From Pseudogracilibacillus sp037071985 (GTDB lineage Bacteria; Bacillota; Bacilli; Bacillales; Amphibacillaceae), in assembly GCF_037071985.1 (NCBI RefSeq), contig NZ_JAXHDF010000004.1:1-64000 (forward strand): DNA of 64,000 nt, in the 5' to 3' direction. Of the stretch, positions 25,792 through 32,611 are shown one piece after another (positions within the stretch are counted from its first letter, which is position 1; every line of letters starts with the position of its first letter). A model generated the notes under the pieces. That model was not told where the DNA came from. It searched no databases and was given only the letters and a program-made list of their open reading frames with translations. A program made the translations under genes and the position numbers.

Positions 25792-25853
25792 TGTTTTCTT
25801 CCTTTCTCTATTCGTTCCTTCACTTGTACTAATACTTTCTTTTTCATTATCAT
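25788..25853 (-). CDS. micro-ORF D (21 residues), hypothetical
   Basis: This frame starts MIMKKKVLVQVKERIEKG and is strongly basic. It is last in a leftward chain of short frames that follow the YolD-like gene, and its end overlaps the convergent 55-residue gene by 4 bp. It has no obvious Shine-Dalgarno sequence. Support is positional only. Confidence 0.2.
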   Translation of the reverse strand: MIMKKKVLVQVKERIEKGRKH

Positions 25854-25879
25854 TATGATAAATGCTATAAAACAGATAT

Positions 25880-25960
25880 TTATTCAAATTGTTCCTCTCG
25901 CATATCCTTATACATTTCTGTATGAGTATCTCTGAAATGTTTGAATTTTTGTACATACAT
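25880..25960 (-). CDS. micro-ORF C (26 residues), hypothetical
   Basis: This frame starts MYVQKFKHFRDTHTEMYKD, is highly charged, and is predicted helical. Its ATG shares one base with the stop of micro-ORF B (TAATG), an arrangement used for translational coupling, and AAGGA lies just upstream. No family is recognised. Confidence 0.3.
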   Translation of the reverse strand: MYVQKFKHFRDTHTEMYKDMREEQFE

Positions 25961-26052
25961 TATTCCTTGGAAGGTTTATTTTTACTTACTTTCTCACCGT
26001 TACAATCGATCTGTATTTCCACATCCGGCACATTCAACTGAATAGATCTCAT
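25960..26052 (-). CDS. micro-ORF B (30 residues), hypothetical
   Basis: This frame starts MRSIQLNVPDVEIQIDCNGE and ends in a Lys/Ser-rich tail. Its ATG overlaps the stop of micro-ORF A as ATGA. Another frame over the same bases gives 'SVECAGCGNTDRL', so the region could alternatively be a frameshifted Cys-containing gene. No family is recognised. Confidence 0.3.
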   Translation of the reverse strand: MRSIQLNVPDVEIQIDCNGEKVSKNKPSKE

Positions 26053-26159
26053 TCAGAGAACCTAATTTTCACTGATGCATTTGTTTTTTCTTTAATAACC
26101 GTATAAATTCCATCTACGAAAGATGGGATATACTTCACTATTATATTTCCATTGATCAC
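26049..26159 (-). CDS. micro-ORF A (36 residues), hypothetical
   Basis: This frame starts at GTG 26159 and reads VINGNIIVKYIPSFVDGIYT..., 30 bp after the YolD-like gene. The composition looks coding (Ile/Val/Lys alternation, no rare stretches), but the AGGA upstream is too close to the GTG to be a normal ribosome-binding site. It ends in an ATGA overlap with micro-ORF B. Confidence 0.35.
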   Translation of the reverse strand: MINGNIIVKYIPSFVDGIYTVIKEKTNASVKIRFSE

Positions 26160-26188
26160 ATCCTAATTCAATTTAAAGTCCTCGTTAA

Positions 26189-26506
26189 TTATAAAATTGT
26201 TACTTCTATAATGTTTTCAATTTTTATTTCAATATCCTTTAAATATAATTTCTTATTTAAAATATCAACATGCAATAAATAGCCAACAATTATTTTATGA
26301 TCATGATCTTTATAATATTTTATTTTAATTTCCAAATCGTTAGCTAGTGCTTCTTGTAGCAGGAAACTATTTTCTGCAATCTGTTGTTCATCCAGTTCAG
26401 GCATATATTTATATTCCTGTTCCTCCCACATTTTATTAAGCATCTCTACATGCTCTGGTAGCATTAATGCTGTCCACTTTATCGTACCTCTATCGTTGAC
26501 TTTCAT
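26189..26506 (-). CDS. YolD-like family protein
   Basis: This 105-residue protein begins MKVNDRGTIKWTALMLPEHVEMLNKMW and has the family's 'LDEQQIAENSFLLQEAL' and 'EIKYYKDHDHKIIVGYLLHVD' segments. YolD-like genes are commonly next to SOS-controlled Y-family polymerase (UvrX/YqjW) genes in Bacillaceae, and the family's biochemical role is not settled. Here the partner upstream is a frameshifted small gene whose stop overlaps this start (ATGA). A LexA-type box precedes the pair. No polymerase gene is present. Confidence 0.87.
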   Translation of the reverse strand: MKVNDRGTIKWTALMLPEHVEMLNKMWEEQEYKYMPELDEQQIAENSFLLQEALANDLEIKIKYYKDHDHKIIVGYLLHVDILNKKLYLKDIEIKIENIIEVTIL

Positions 26507-26721
26507 ATTACCACCCCTTTCATTAGAGGAACGGCCGTTAACAAATTATTTATTTTAAACGTTCGTCTAGCATCACGTAAGTAACAGTAAACTGTAAAAA
26601 GTAGTACTATTCATTTTAAACACTTTTACAATTCTTTTCGTCACCATTCCTTTATCATCAATATATATAATGATTAAAGTTCTATTACGCTTTACATATT
26701 TCAACAATTCATTACGTACAT
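26503..26721 (-). pseudogene. frameshifted small gene upstream of yolD-like gene
   Basis: An AGGAGGGG site precedes ATG 26721, but the reading frame breaks almost at once (MYVMNC stop). The next frame reads 'VRNELLKYVKRNRTLIIIYI..' up to 'TTFYS'. A third frame then reads 'YLRDARRTFKINNLLTAVPLM' and ends in ATGA overlap with the YolD-like gene. Removing one T from the TTT run (complement of 26589-26591) joins the last two parts as FYSYCYLRDARRTFK. It resembles the small WYL-like proteins that accompany YolD genes; the family match is from memory. Confidence 0.65.
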
Positions 26722-26750
26722 TTGTTCCCCTCCTATAAAATTATTATATG

Positions 26751-26764
26751 AGAACAAACGTTTC
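26751..26764. promoter_or_regulatory. LexA (DinR) SOS box
   Basis: AGAACAAACGTTTC matches the Bacillus SOS-box consensus CGAACRNRYGTTYC at 13 of 14 positions. On the minus strand a TATAAT (26743-26748) follows immediately, and the frameshifted gene and YolD-like gene lie downstream. DNA-damage control of this leftward unit is inferred. Confidence 0.7.
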
Positions 26765-26834
26765 TTTACTACTGGAAAAATGATGAAAAGGATAAAAAAT
26801 AACTCCGACCCGATTAAGCCAAAATTAGATCGTT

Positions 26835-26966
26835 TTATCCTATATACTTTTCTTGTGTTTGTAAAATTCGAATTAACCAGTTATTTTTGTCATTTGCGTC
26901 TAAAAATTCTTTGAAATCGTATGACCAATAATACTTAAACGGGTCATTATTCAATAATTCCTTCAT
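26835..26966 (-). CDS. small protein of unknown function (43 residues)
   Basis: This short frame begins MKELLNNDPFKYYWSYDFKE and continues FLDANDKNNWLIRILQTQEK. The composition looks strongly coding, with acidic and aromatic residues and three Trp/Tyr clusters. AGGTGA lies about 7 nt before ATG 26966. It is upstream of, and in the same direction as, the SOS-box unit but ends 70 bp before that box. I do not recognise a family. Confidence 0.6.
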   Translation of the reverse strand: MKELLNNDPFKYYWSYDFKEFLDANDKNNWLIRILQTQEKYIG

Positions 26967-27093
26967 GAAACTTCACCTGCGCCTTCTAGTTTCACTTTCT
27001 ACATAAACTTCCATGATCTGCATTAAATCCTGATTGCTTATAAATTATCGTACAATCATCTAGCGTAGAAATTAGTAAGTAGTAAATATTTAC

Positions 27094-27116
27094 GTTTACC
27101 TACTCTTTAGGTAAAC
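27094..27116. promoter_or_regulatory. operator-like palindrome over the thioredoxin-like gene promoter
   Basis: GTTTACCTA (27094-27102), CTCTT, TAGGTAAAC (27108-27116) is a perfect 9-bp inverted repeat. It overlaps a possible promoter: TTTACG (27089-27094), 17 nt, TAAACT (27112-27117). It looks like the binding site of a dimeric repressor. Confidence 0.55.
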
Positions 27117-27157
27117 TATTAGTATGTAATCGATTAAAAAAAGGAGTGTAATTACAA

Positions 27158-27700
27158 ATGGATTTAAATACTTGGTTTGAACGAGGAATTACTAAAGAAG
27201 AATATATGTCTTCCTTAGACAAACACCGAGATTCATTCATGACTATTTATAATAATTTTACAATCCCAGATGATGATAAATCTACATTGCATTCTAAGGA
27301 AAACATCCGCACACTTGTACTTGCCGAAGTATGGTGTGGACATTGTATGTTAGACATACCAATCCTACTAAATATCGTTGAAGAAGCCGGCATTCCGATT
27401 CGTTTTTTACGACGTGATGAAAATTTAGAAGTGATGGATCGTTATTTAACTAACGACAAACGTTATATCCCAATTGTTATTTTTATCGATAACGAAGGAA
27501 ATGAAATTGCTAAGTGGGGACCAATGGCTCCAGAAGTTGAGTCATATGTATCAGAATTAAAACAAGATATTCCAGATAAAGAGAGTCCAGGATACAAAGA
27601 AGCATTTCAAAAATATGTTGATGAAATCGGAAACAAATTCACTACAGATAAAGAAATTTGGAATTATGTTTATGAAGATATGAAAAAAACATTACTGTAA
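27158..27700 (+). CDS. thioredoxin-family protein with WCGHC active site
   Basis: This 180-residue protein carries the redox motif WCGHC (Cys60, Cys63) in a thioredoxin-like beta-alpha-beta context ('TLVLAEVWCGHC'). A cis-Pro-like 'RYIPIVIFID' follows about 45 residues later. It belongs to the Thioredoxin_9-like group found in Bacilli, presumably a cytosolic disulfide reductase or isomerase, since no signal peptide is seen. A perfect palindrome overlaps the likely promoter. The pgi gene follows 64 bp later with no terminator between. Confidence 0.83.
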   Translation: MDLNTWFERGITKEEYMSSLDKHRDSFMTIYNNFTIPDDDKSTLHSKENIRTLVLAEVWCGHCMLDIPILLNIVEEAGIPIRFLRRDENLEVMDRYLTNDKRYIPIVIFIDNEGNEIAKWGPMAPEVESYVSELKQDIPDKESPGYKEAFQKYVDEIGNKFTTDKEIWNYVYEDMKKTLL

Positions 27701-27764
27701 GGCTAACATATTTGTTGGGACTGTGAAGAAGCGGTCCCGGCATACTAACTTGGAGGAAGTAATA

Positions 27765-29078
27765 GTGACACATATTCGTTTTGATTATAGTAAAACTAAT
27801 TCATTTATTAACCAACAAACATTGTCAGAAATGAAATCAGATGTTCATTCTATCCACGAACAACTACATAATAAAACAGGATTAGGCAGTGACTATCTTG
27901 GATGGCTAAATTTACCGAATTCGTACGATAAGCAAGAATTCAGCAGGATTCAAGCCTCTGCGAAACAAATTCAAAAAGATAGCGATATTTTACTCGTTAT
28001 TGGTATCGGTGGATCCTATTTAGGTGCTAGAGCAGCCATTGAATTACTTACTCATTCCTTTCAAAATGAGCTATCAAAAGAACAACGAAGAGTTCCAAAA
28101 ATAATTTTTGTCGGACATCATATAAGTGCTACATATATGGATGAACTTTTTGACATTATCGGTGACCAAGATATATCCATTAACGTTATTTCTAAAAGTG
28201 GAACAACGACAGAGCCTGCAATTGCCTTTCGTATTTTCAAAAAGTTTTTAGAAAATAAATATGGTCAAATCGAAGCAAGAAAACGTATTTACGTGACAAC
28301 TGATAAGGAGTCTGGAGCATTAAAGAGTTTAGCTGACCAAGAAGAGTATGAATCCTTTATTATTCCAGATGATGTTGGGGGAAGGTATTCGGTATTAACT
28401 GCAGTTGGATTATTGCCAATCGCTGTTAGCGGCATATCAATTGAAAGTATGATGGAAGGCGCGAAATTGGCAATGACCGAATTAGCTTCTCCAGACTTAG
28501 ATTCAAACCCAGCATACCAGTATGCTGCGCTTCGTAATCTACTATATCAAGATGGAAAGCTTATTGAACTCCTTATAAGTTATGAACCACGTTTCCATTA
28601 TTTTCAGGAGTGGTGGAAACAACTATTTGGTGAAAGTGAAGGAAAAAACGGAAAAGGTATCTTCCCGGCCGCAGCCAGTTTTTCAACCGATCTTCACTCT
28701 CTTGGACAATACATCCAGGAAGGAGAACGACATCTTTTCCAAACGATTCTACAAGTGGAAAAGTCGCGTAAAGATATCACCATCGAACTGGAAAAACAAG
28801 ATATGGATGGTCTAAATTATTTGGCTGGAAAAACCGTTGATGAAGTAAATAAAAAAGCATTTGAAGGTGCATTGCTCGCTCACACAGATGGAGGGGTCCC
28901 TAATTTTGTTATCACTCTTCCTGAATTAGATGCATTTACATTTGGCTATATCGTATATTTCTTCGAAAAATCTTGTGCAATTAGCGGATATTTATTAGGA
29001 GTTAATCCTTTTGACCAACCTGGTGTAGAAGCATATAAAACTAATATGTTCCGCCTTCTTGGAAAACCAAATAATTAA
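27765..29078 (+). CDS. pgi: glucose-6-phosphate isomerase
   Basis: This 437-residue phosphoglucose isomerase interconverts glucose-6-P and fructose-6-P. The substrate-phosphate motifs are present ('GIGGSYLGARAAIE', 'SKSGTTTEPAIAFRIFK'), as is the catalytic region 'GESEGKNGKGIFPAAASFSTDLHSLGQ'. I choose GTG 27765: TTGGAGG lies 9 nt upstream, and the protein then starts MTHIRFDYS like the B. subtilis enzyme. Fourteen in-frame codons upstream contain the ribosome-binding site itself. Confidence 0.97.
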   Translation: MTHIRFDYSKTNSFINQQTLSEMKSDVHSIHEQLHNKTGLGSDYLGWLNLPNSYDKQEFSRIQASAKQIQKDSDILLVIGIGGSYLGARAAIELLTHSFQNELSKEQRRVPKIIFVGHHISATYMDELFDIIGDQDISINVISKSGTTTEPAIAFRIFKKFLENKYGQIEARKRIYVTTDKESGALKSLADQEEYESFIIPDDVGGRYSVLTAVGLLPIAVSGISIESMMEGAKLAMTELASPDLDSNPAYQYAALRNLLYQDGKLIELLISYEPRFHYFQEWWKQLFGESEGKNGKGIFPAAASFSTDLHSLGQYIQEGERHLFQTILQVEKSRKDITIELEKQDMDGLNYLAGKTVDEVNKKAFEGALLAHTDGGVPNFVITLPELDAFTFGYIVYFFEKSCAISGYLLGVNPFDQPGVEAYKTNMFRLLGKPNN

Positions 29079-29123
29079 TAAGAAAATAACATTTAATACT
29101 TTCTTAAAAAAACTTTTAAATTT

Positions 29124-29153
29124 TTGTTTAAAATAAAAATACCTGGGTATACT
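29124..29153 (+). promoter_or_regulatory. candidate promoter of a short RNA after pgi
   Basis: TTGTTT (29124-29129), 18 nt and TATACT (29148-29153) lie in the pgi-patB gap. A strong terminator starts only 35 bp downstream, so a transcript from here would be about 60 nt. Confidence 0.35.
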
Positions 29154-29188
29154 TAGTAGTGTAAGACTTTCTCGTATTCCCCCTGTAG

Positions 29189-29218
29189 GCAAAGCGGTAA
29201 TCGCTTTGCTCTTTTTTT
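29189..29218 (+). terminator. strong intrinsic terminator after pgi
   Basis: GCAAAGCG (29189-29196) and CGCTTTGC (29202-29209) form a perfect stem with a 5-nt loop, followed by TCTTTTTTT. Confidence 0.9.
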
Positions 29219-29310
29219 GCCCTTTTTTATAAAGCCTATTCTACAATAGTCGTTTTTTGCGATTAACTTCTTTATAATAATTAATAACTGAAAGTAAGGA
29301 GGAAAAAAAG

Positions 29311-30483
29311 ATGGTAGATTTTAATACAGTGTATGATCGAAAACATACTCACTCTTACAAATGGGATCATCTTCAAGCAGTGTTTAAAACGGAAGATGTA
29401 TTGCCTATGTGGGTTGCTGATATGGATTTTAAAGCGCCTAAAGAGGTAAATGAAGCCCTAAAAAAACGTGCTGAACATGGAATTTACGGTTATACCGTAA
29501 TCAATGATGAAATTCAAGAAAAAGTGGTGAACTGGGTCGAAAAGCAACATGACTGGAATATTAACAAAAACTGGCTTTCTTTTAGCCCTGGTGTTATTAC
29601 AAGTTTACATATTGCCATTCAATCTTTCACCGAGGAAAATGATAAGATTTTATTGCAAACTCCCGTGTATACGCCGTTTTTCAATATTATCCGAAATGGG
29701 AAGCGCGAAGTAGTAGAAAATTCGCTAGTTTTTAATGGTGAAAAATATGAAATTGACTTTAAAGACTTTGAAGAGAAATTAAAACTAGGGGTTAAAGCAT
29801 TTATCTTATGCTCTCCTCATAATCCTGTTGGAAGAGTATGGACAAAAGACGAATTACTCGAAATGGCTAGACTTTGTTTAAAATATAATGTACTTATTTT
29901 AGCAGATGAAATTCATGCAGATTTAGTATTTAACGACTATAAACATATTCCTGTCGCTTCTTTGTCAGAAGAAATAAGTAAACAAACGATCACATGTATG
30001 TCCCCTACCAAAACATTTAATTTAGCAGGATTACAAGCTTCTTTTTTAGTTACACCTGATCCGAAAAAAAGAATGATCATCAATCGTGATCTTGCTCAAC
30101 AAGGTTTTAGTATGTTAAACACAATGGGTGTTATTGCTATGGAAGCGGCATATACCCACGGAGCAGCTTGGCTTAGCGAGTTAATGGACGTAATTGAAGA
30201 TAATAAAAAGTATGTTCGAACGGTCTTAGAAAATGAAACAAATGGGAAATTAAACGTCATTGACTCTGAAGCGACCTATCTATTGTGGATCGATTGTAAA
30301 AAATTAAACTTAAGTGATAAAGATTTACAAACATTTATGATTGAACAGGCAAAAGTCGGTTTAAATCCTGGCTCTGCTTATGGAAAAGATGGCGAACATT
30401 TTATGCGTATTAATATTGCATGCCCAAAGGAAACTTTGCGTGAAGGTGTAAACCGAATTGTCCAAGCGGTAAACAAAATTTAA
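29311..30483 (+). CDS. patB: PLP-dependent C-S beta-lyase (cystathionine beta-lyase, PatB/MalY type)
   Basis: This 390-residue fold-type I PLP enzyme cleaves cystathionine or cysteine C-S bonds. PatB/MalY hallmarks are 'LPMWVADMDFKAPKEV' at the N-terminus, 'CSPHNPVGRVW' and 'ADEIHADLVF'. The PLP-binding Lys lies in 'SPTKTFNLAGLQ'. AAGGAGG precedes ATG 29311. The pgi-patB neighbourhood is like that of B. subtilis. Methionine biosynthesis or sulfur scavenging is the likely role. Confidence 0.92.
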   Translation: MVDFNTVYDRKHTHSYKWDHLQAVFKTEDVLPMWVADMDFKAPKEVNEALKKRAEHGIYGYTVINDEIQEKVVNWVEKQHDWNINKNWLSFSPGVITSLHIAIQSFTEENDKILLQTPVYTPFFNIIRNGKREVVENSLVFNGEKYEIDFKDFEEKLKLGVKAFILCSPHNPVGRVWTKDELLEMARLCLKYNVLILADEIHADLVFNDYKHIPVASLSEEISKQTITCMSPTKTFNLAGLQASFLVTPDPKKRMIINRDLAQQGFSMLNTMGVIAMEAAYTHGAAWLSELMDVIEDNKKYVRTVLENETNGKLNVIDSEATYLLWIDCKKLNLSDKDLQTFMIEQAKVGLNPGSAYGKDGEHFMRINIACPKETLREGVNRIVQAVNKI

Positions 30484-30499
30484 TAAAATTTCATTTTAA

Positions 30500-30530
30500 A
30501 AAGTGACGGAAGTAATACGTCACTTTTTTT
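30500..30530 (+). terminator. patB terminator, overlapping the sodC-like gene end
   Basis: AAAGTGACG (30500-30508) pairs with CGTCACTTT (30518-30526), followed by a T-run. The distal arm lies inside the last codons of the convergent gene. Confidence 0.85.
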
Positions 30531-31095
30531 CTTTCTTATCAGTTGGATCTGACGGTTTTTCTTTATCGACTTCCCCTTTTTTCTCCTTAATTTCTCCACA
30601 AATAATCCGTTCACCTGAGTCTCCACTAATTTGGGTCATCCCATCATCTGCTTCACTCGTTATTACAAGCGATGTTCCCCCACTTTCTATTAGTGAATTT
30701 TTACCATTTAACAATGTTGCATCTTTAATGGTTAATTCAGTGTCTACTTTTCCATTAGTATCAACCTCTATGTTTGGAAGGTCGCCAATATGTGGCCCTT
30801 TAGGATTGAGTAAGCCATGTTTTTTCTTCTCAGGATTAAAATGATTTCCTGCACTTTTAAAATCAGGGGCTGTACATTTAGCTATTTCATGTACATGGAC
30901 CCCATGAAACCCTGGAGTAAGTCCCTCTACCTTAAGAGCAATCTTTACACCATCCGGATCTTCCGTTAACTTAGCAGTACCAACCATATCTCCGTCTTTA
31001 TTATACATATCTACCGTTTTTGCCGTTTTAGGCTGTGATGTAAACTGACAAGCAGTTAAAAAAAATATACTAAAGATAATCATCGTGAAACGCAT
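30520..31095 (-). CDS. Cu/Zn superoxide dismutase-like lipoprotein lacking one Cu ligand
   Basis: This 191-residue lipoprotein (lipobox FLTAC, Cys16) has a SodC domain: Cu ligands His67 and His69 (GVHVHE), bridging His85, Zn ligands His93, His102 and Asp105, and the disulfide Cys74/Cys166. The fourth Cu ligand, normally in LVVHA, reads LVITS (Thr146), so the copper site is incomplete. B. subtilis YojM, which I recall also lacks Cu ligands, is the nearest analogue. A Lys/Glu-rich tail follows residue 168. AAGGAG precedes ATG 31095. Confidence 0.9.
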   Translation of the reverse strand: MRFTMIIFSIFFLTACQFTSQPKTAKTVDMYNKDGDMVGTAKLTEDPDGVKIALKVEGLTPGFHGVHVHEIAKCTAPDFKSAGNHFNPEKKKHGLLNPKGPHIGDLPNIEVDTNGKVDTELTIKDATLLNGKNSLIESGGTSLVITSEADDGMTQISGDSGERIICGEIKEKKGEVDKEKPSDPTDKKEKK

Positions 31096-31185
31096 ACGGA
31101 TAACTCCTTTTGCTTCTTTCATCTAGAATCTTTAGTATATGCCATTAGAACCGTTTTTAATCTATAGTAAATGTTTTTTATAAAT

Positions 31186-31208
31186 GAAAAAAACTCTTTA
31201 ATGAGAGT
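31186..31208 (-). terminator. terminator of small membrane protein gene
   Basis: In the leftward transcript ACTCT-CATTAA-AGAGT is followed by TTTTTTT. It overlaps the stop codon at 31198-31200. Confidence 0.65.
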
Positions 31209-31413
31209 CTTTAAAGTTGTTGCTTTTATCATCTTGGTCAATAAATTGGTTGTTTAAATCATACTTTTCTTCAAAAAACCTTTCTTCTTTTTTTGATTTT
31301 TTGTAAAATAAGTACATTGTTGCAAGGGCACCAATCATAAAGATAACTAGCATTATAAAAGCAGGTATATATTCTGACTTATCTTCGGGAAAATATAAAA
31401 ACTCCATAAACAT
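31198..31413 (-). CDS. small single-pass membrane protein
   Basis: This 71-residue protein has one hydrophobic segment (about residues 16-36, 'PAFIMLVIFMIGALATMYLF'), followed by a Lys-rich stop-transfer sequence and an acidic, hydrophilic tail. AAAGGACG lies about 11 nt before ATG 31413; ATG 31407 is an alternative start. No family is recognised. It has its own terminator and is upstream of the SodC-like gene on the same strand. Confidence 0.65.
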   Translation of the reverse strand: MFMEFLYFPEDKSEYIPAFIMLVIFMIGALATMYLFYKKSKKEERFFEEKYDLNNQFIDQDDKSNNFKDSH

Positions 31414-32136
31414 CTAAACATCACGTCCTTTCCTACATTATATCAAATGTTGTCTTTTTATTTAACGAAACAAGATATTTTTCGTAAATTTGTTATATTT
31501 TAGTCATAGATGTCCATTTAAAACTAATCTTATTAGAAAGTTGCTTGTATTTTATCACACTATAATCTTATAGTGGCAACAAATTTTATATTACATCGGG
31601 AAAGTCTTTTGTACCATCACTTATAGCGATTTCTATAAAATAGTCCATAACGCAAGAAGAAGCAAGAAAATGAATATAATTTGGGCTGGCTTTTAAGACT
31701 AAATAAAAATACTACCTGAGTAGATTTAATATAAACGAATTGCATCTACATCGGTCTTTTCACATAAAAAATTAACCCTTATCACTGCAAGCGTAATATT
31801 ACTAGCGTTTTGCAATGATAAGAGTAGGAGGTTTTTCCTCTATCAAAAGTGTATTATATCCCAATCAGCTATATGCTTTGGTTCTCGGAAATGTAATCGA
31901 AACATTTAATAAATAAAGTGCCACTTTTTCCTTCCAAAATTTTCGTAAAGATTATCCATTTTATAGTTTCCCGTAAGGAAGCTACATTTAATCCATTTAA
32001 AAATCCTTCATTTATTTAATTCTCAGTTTTAATCAATTTATGGGAAATCCCCAAAATAGACAGGCGCCTTTATTAAACTAGTGTCATAACATGTAATTAG
32101 TTAGATTAATATTTATTCAAAAGGAGAGTGAAAGCA
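31414..32136. other. long AT-rich non-coding stretch
   Basis: No convincing gene was found in about 720 bp on either strand. It contains the hairpin annotated at 31778-31822, a short palindrome CACTATA/TATAGTG near 31559-31576, and a GAGG-TTTTT-CCTC hairpin near 31829-31840. Scattered stop codons in all frames argue against a recent gene. Confidence 0.6.
31778..31822. repeat. long imperfect inverted repeat
   Basis: CTTATCA (31778-31784) pairs with TGATAAG (31816-31822), then TGCAA with TTGCA. The palindrome GTAATATTAC sits in the centre. There is no T-run after it on the plus strand, so it is not a typical terminator. Confidence 0.5.
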
Positions 32137-32379
32137 ATGAACGGTGAAGAATCACGTCAACGTAATGAAACAAGACATGTGCACCATCATCACCATCATC
32201 ACTATCACCATGGTATGCACCATGAAATGCACCATGGTATGCACCATGAAATGCACCATGGTATGCACCATGAAATGCACCATGGCATGCACCACGAAAT
32301 GCACCATGGTATGCACCACGGAATGCAACAAGGAATGCAACACAGAATGGATCCCGAATTGCAGCATTATTCTCGCTAA
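32137..32379 (+). CDS. His/Met-rich repeat protein, putative metal-binding
   Basis: This 80-residue protein contains 30 His and 13 Met. After the hydrophilic start MNGEESRQRNETRHV comes a run of seven His, then HHGM/HHEM tetrapeptides repeated ten times, degenerating to QQGM and QHRM. There is no signal peptide. Such sequences bind Cu, Ni or Zn, and the closest analogies are His-rich spore-coat or metal-storage proteins. I choose ATG 32137 because AAAGGAG lies about 10 nt upstream; a GTG at 32128 is too close to it. The same repeats create spurious frames on both strands. Confidence 0.75.
   Translation: MNGEESRQRNETRHVHHHHHHHYHHGMHHEMHHGMHHEMHHGMHHEMHHGMHHEMHHGMHHGMQQGMQHRMDPELQHYSR
32215..32346 (+). 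repeat. 12-bp tandem repeat inside the His/Met-rich gene
   Basis: The unit ATGCACCATGRW repeats 11 times in register with the codons, alternating GGT (Gly) and GAA (Glu) endings so that a 24-bp super-unit is visible. The last three units diverge. Such an array is prone to copy-number change. Confidence 0.9.
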
Positions 32380-32611
32380 TAGTGGATTATAATCCCTTAC
32401 TCTTAGCAATGAGACTCGATCCTTCATATTAATTTATTAAGTTTAGTGAAAGGTTCGTTTTCCTGAACCTCAATAATATTATATTTAACAAGCAACTTAT
32501 TTTTAATATGTGCGACAAAAAATCTAGAGTGAATTTTATATTCCTCTAGATTTATTTTTAAAAAACCACTTTGCGGTTAATTACAAACTATTTTGTGATA
32601 CTTCCATATTC

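Noticed and set aside
25765..25956. 63-codon minus-strand frame over the micro-ORF region
   Set aside because: It lacks a ribosome-binding site, overlaps micro-ORFs C and D in another phase, and has a biased Ile/Asn/Lys composition typical of AT-rich noise.
32144..32427. Thr/Cys-rich plus-strand frame and His/Val-rich minus-strand frame
   Set aside because: Both are shadows produced by the 12-bp repeat of the His/Met-rich gene; only the frame with a proper ribosome-binding site is kept.
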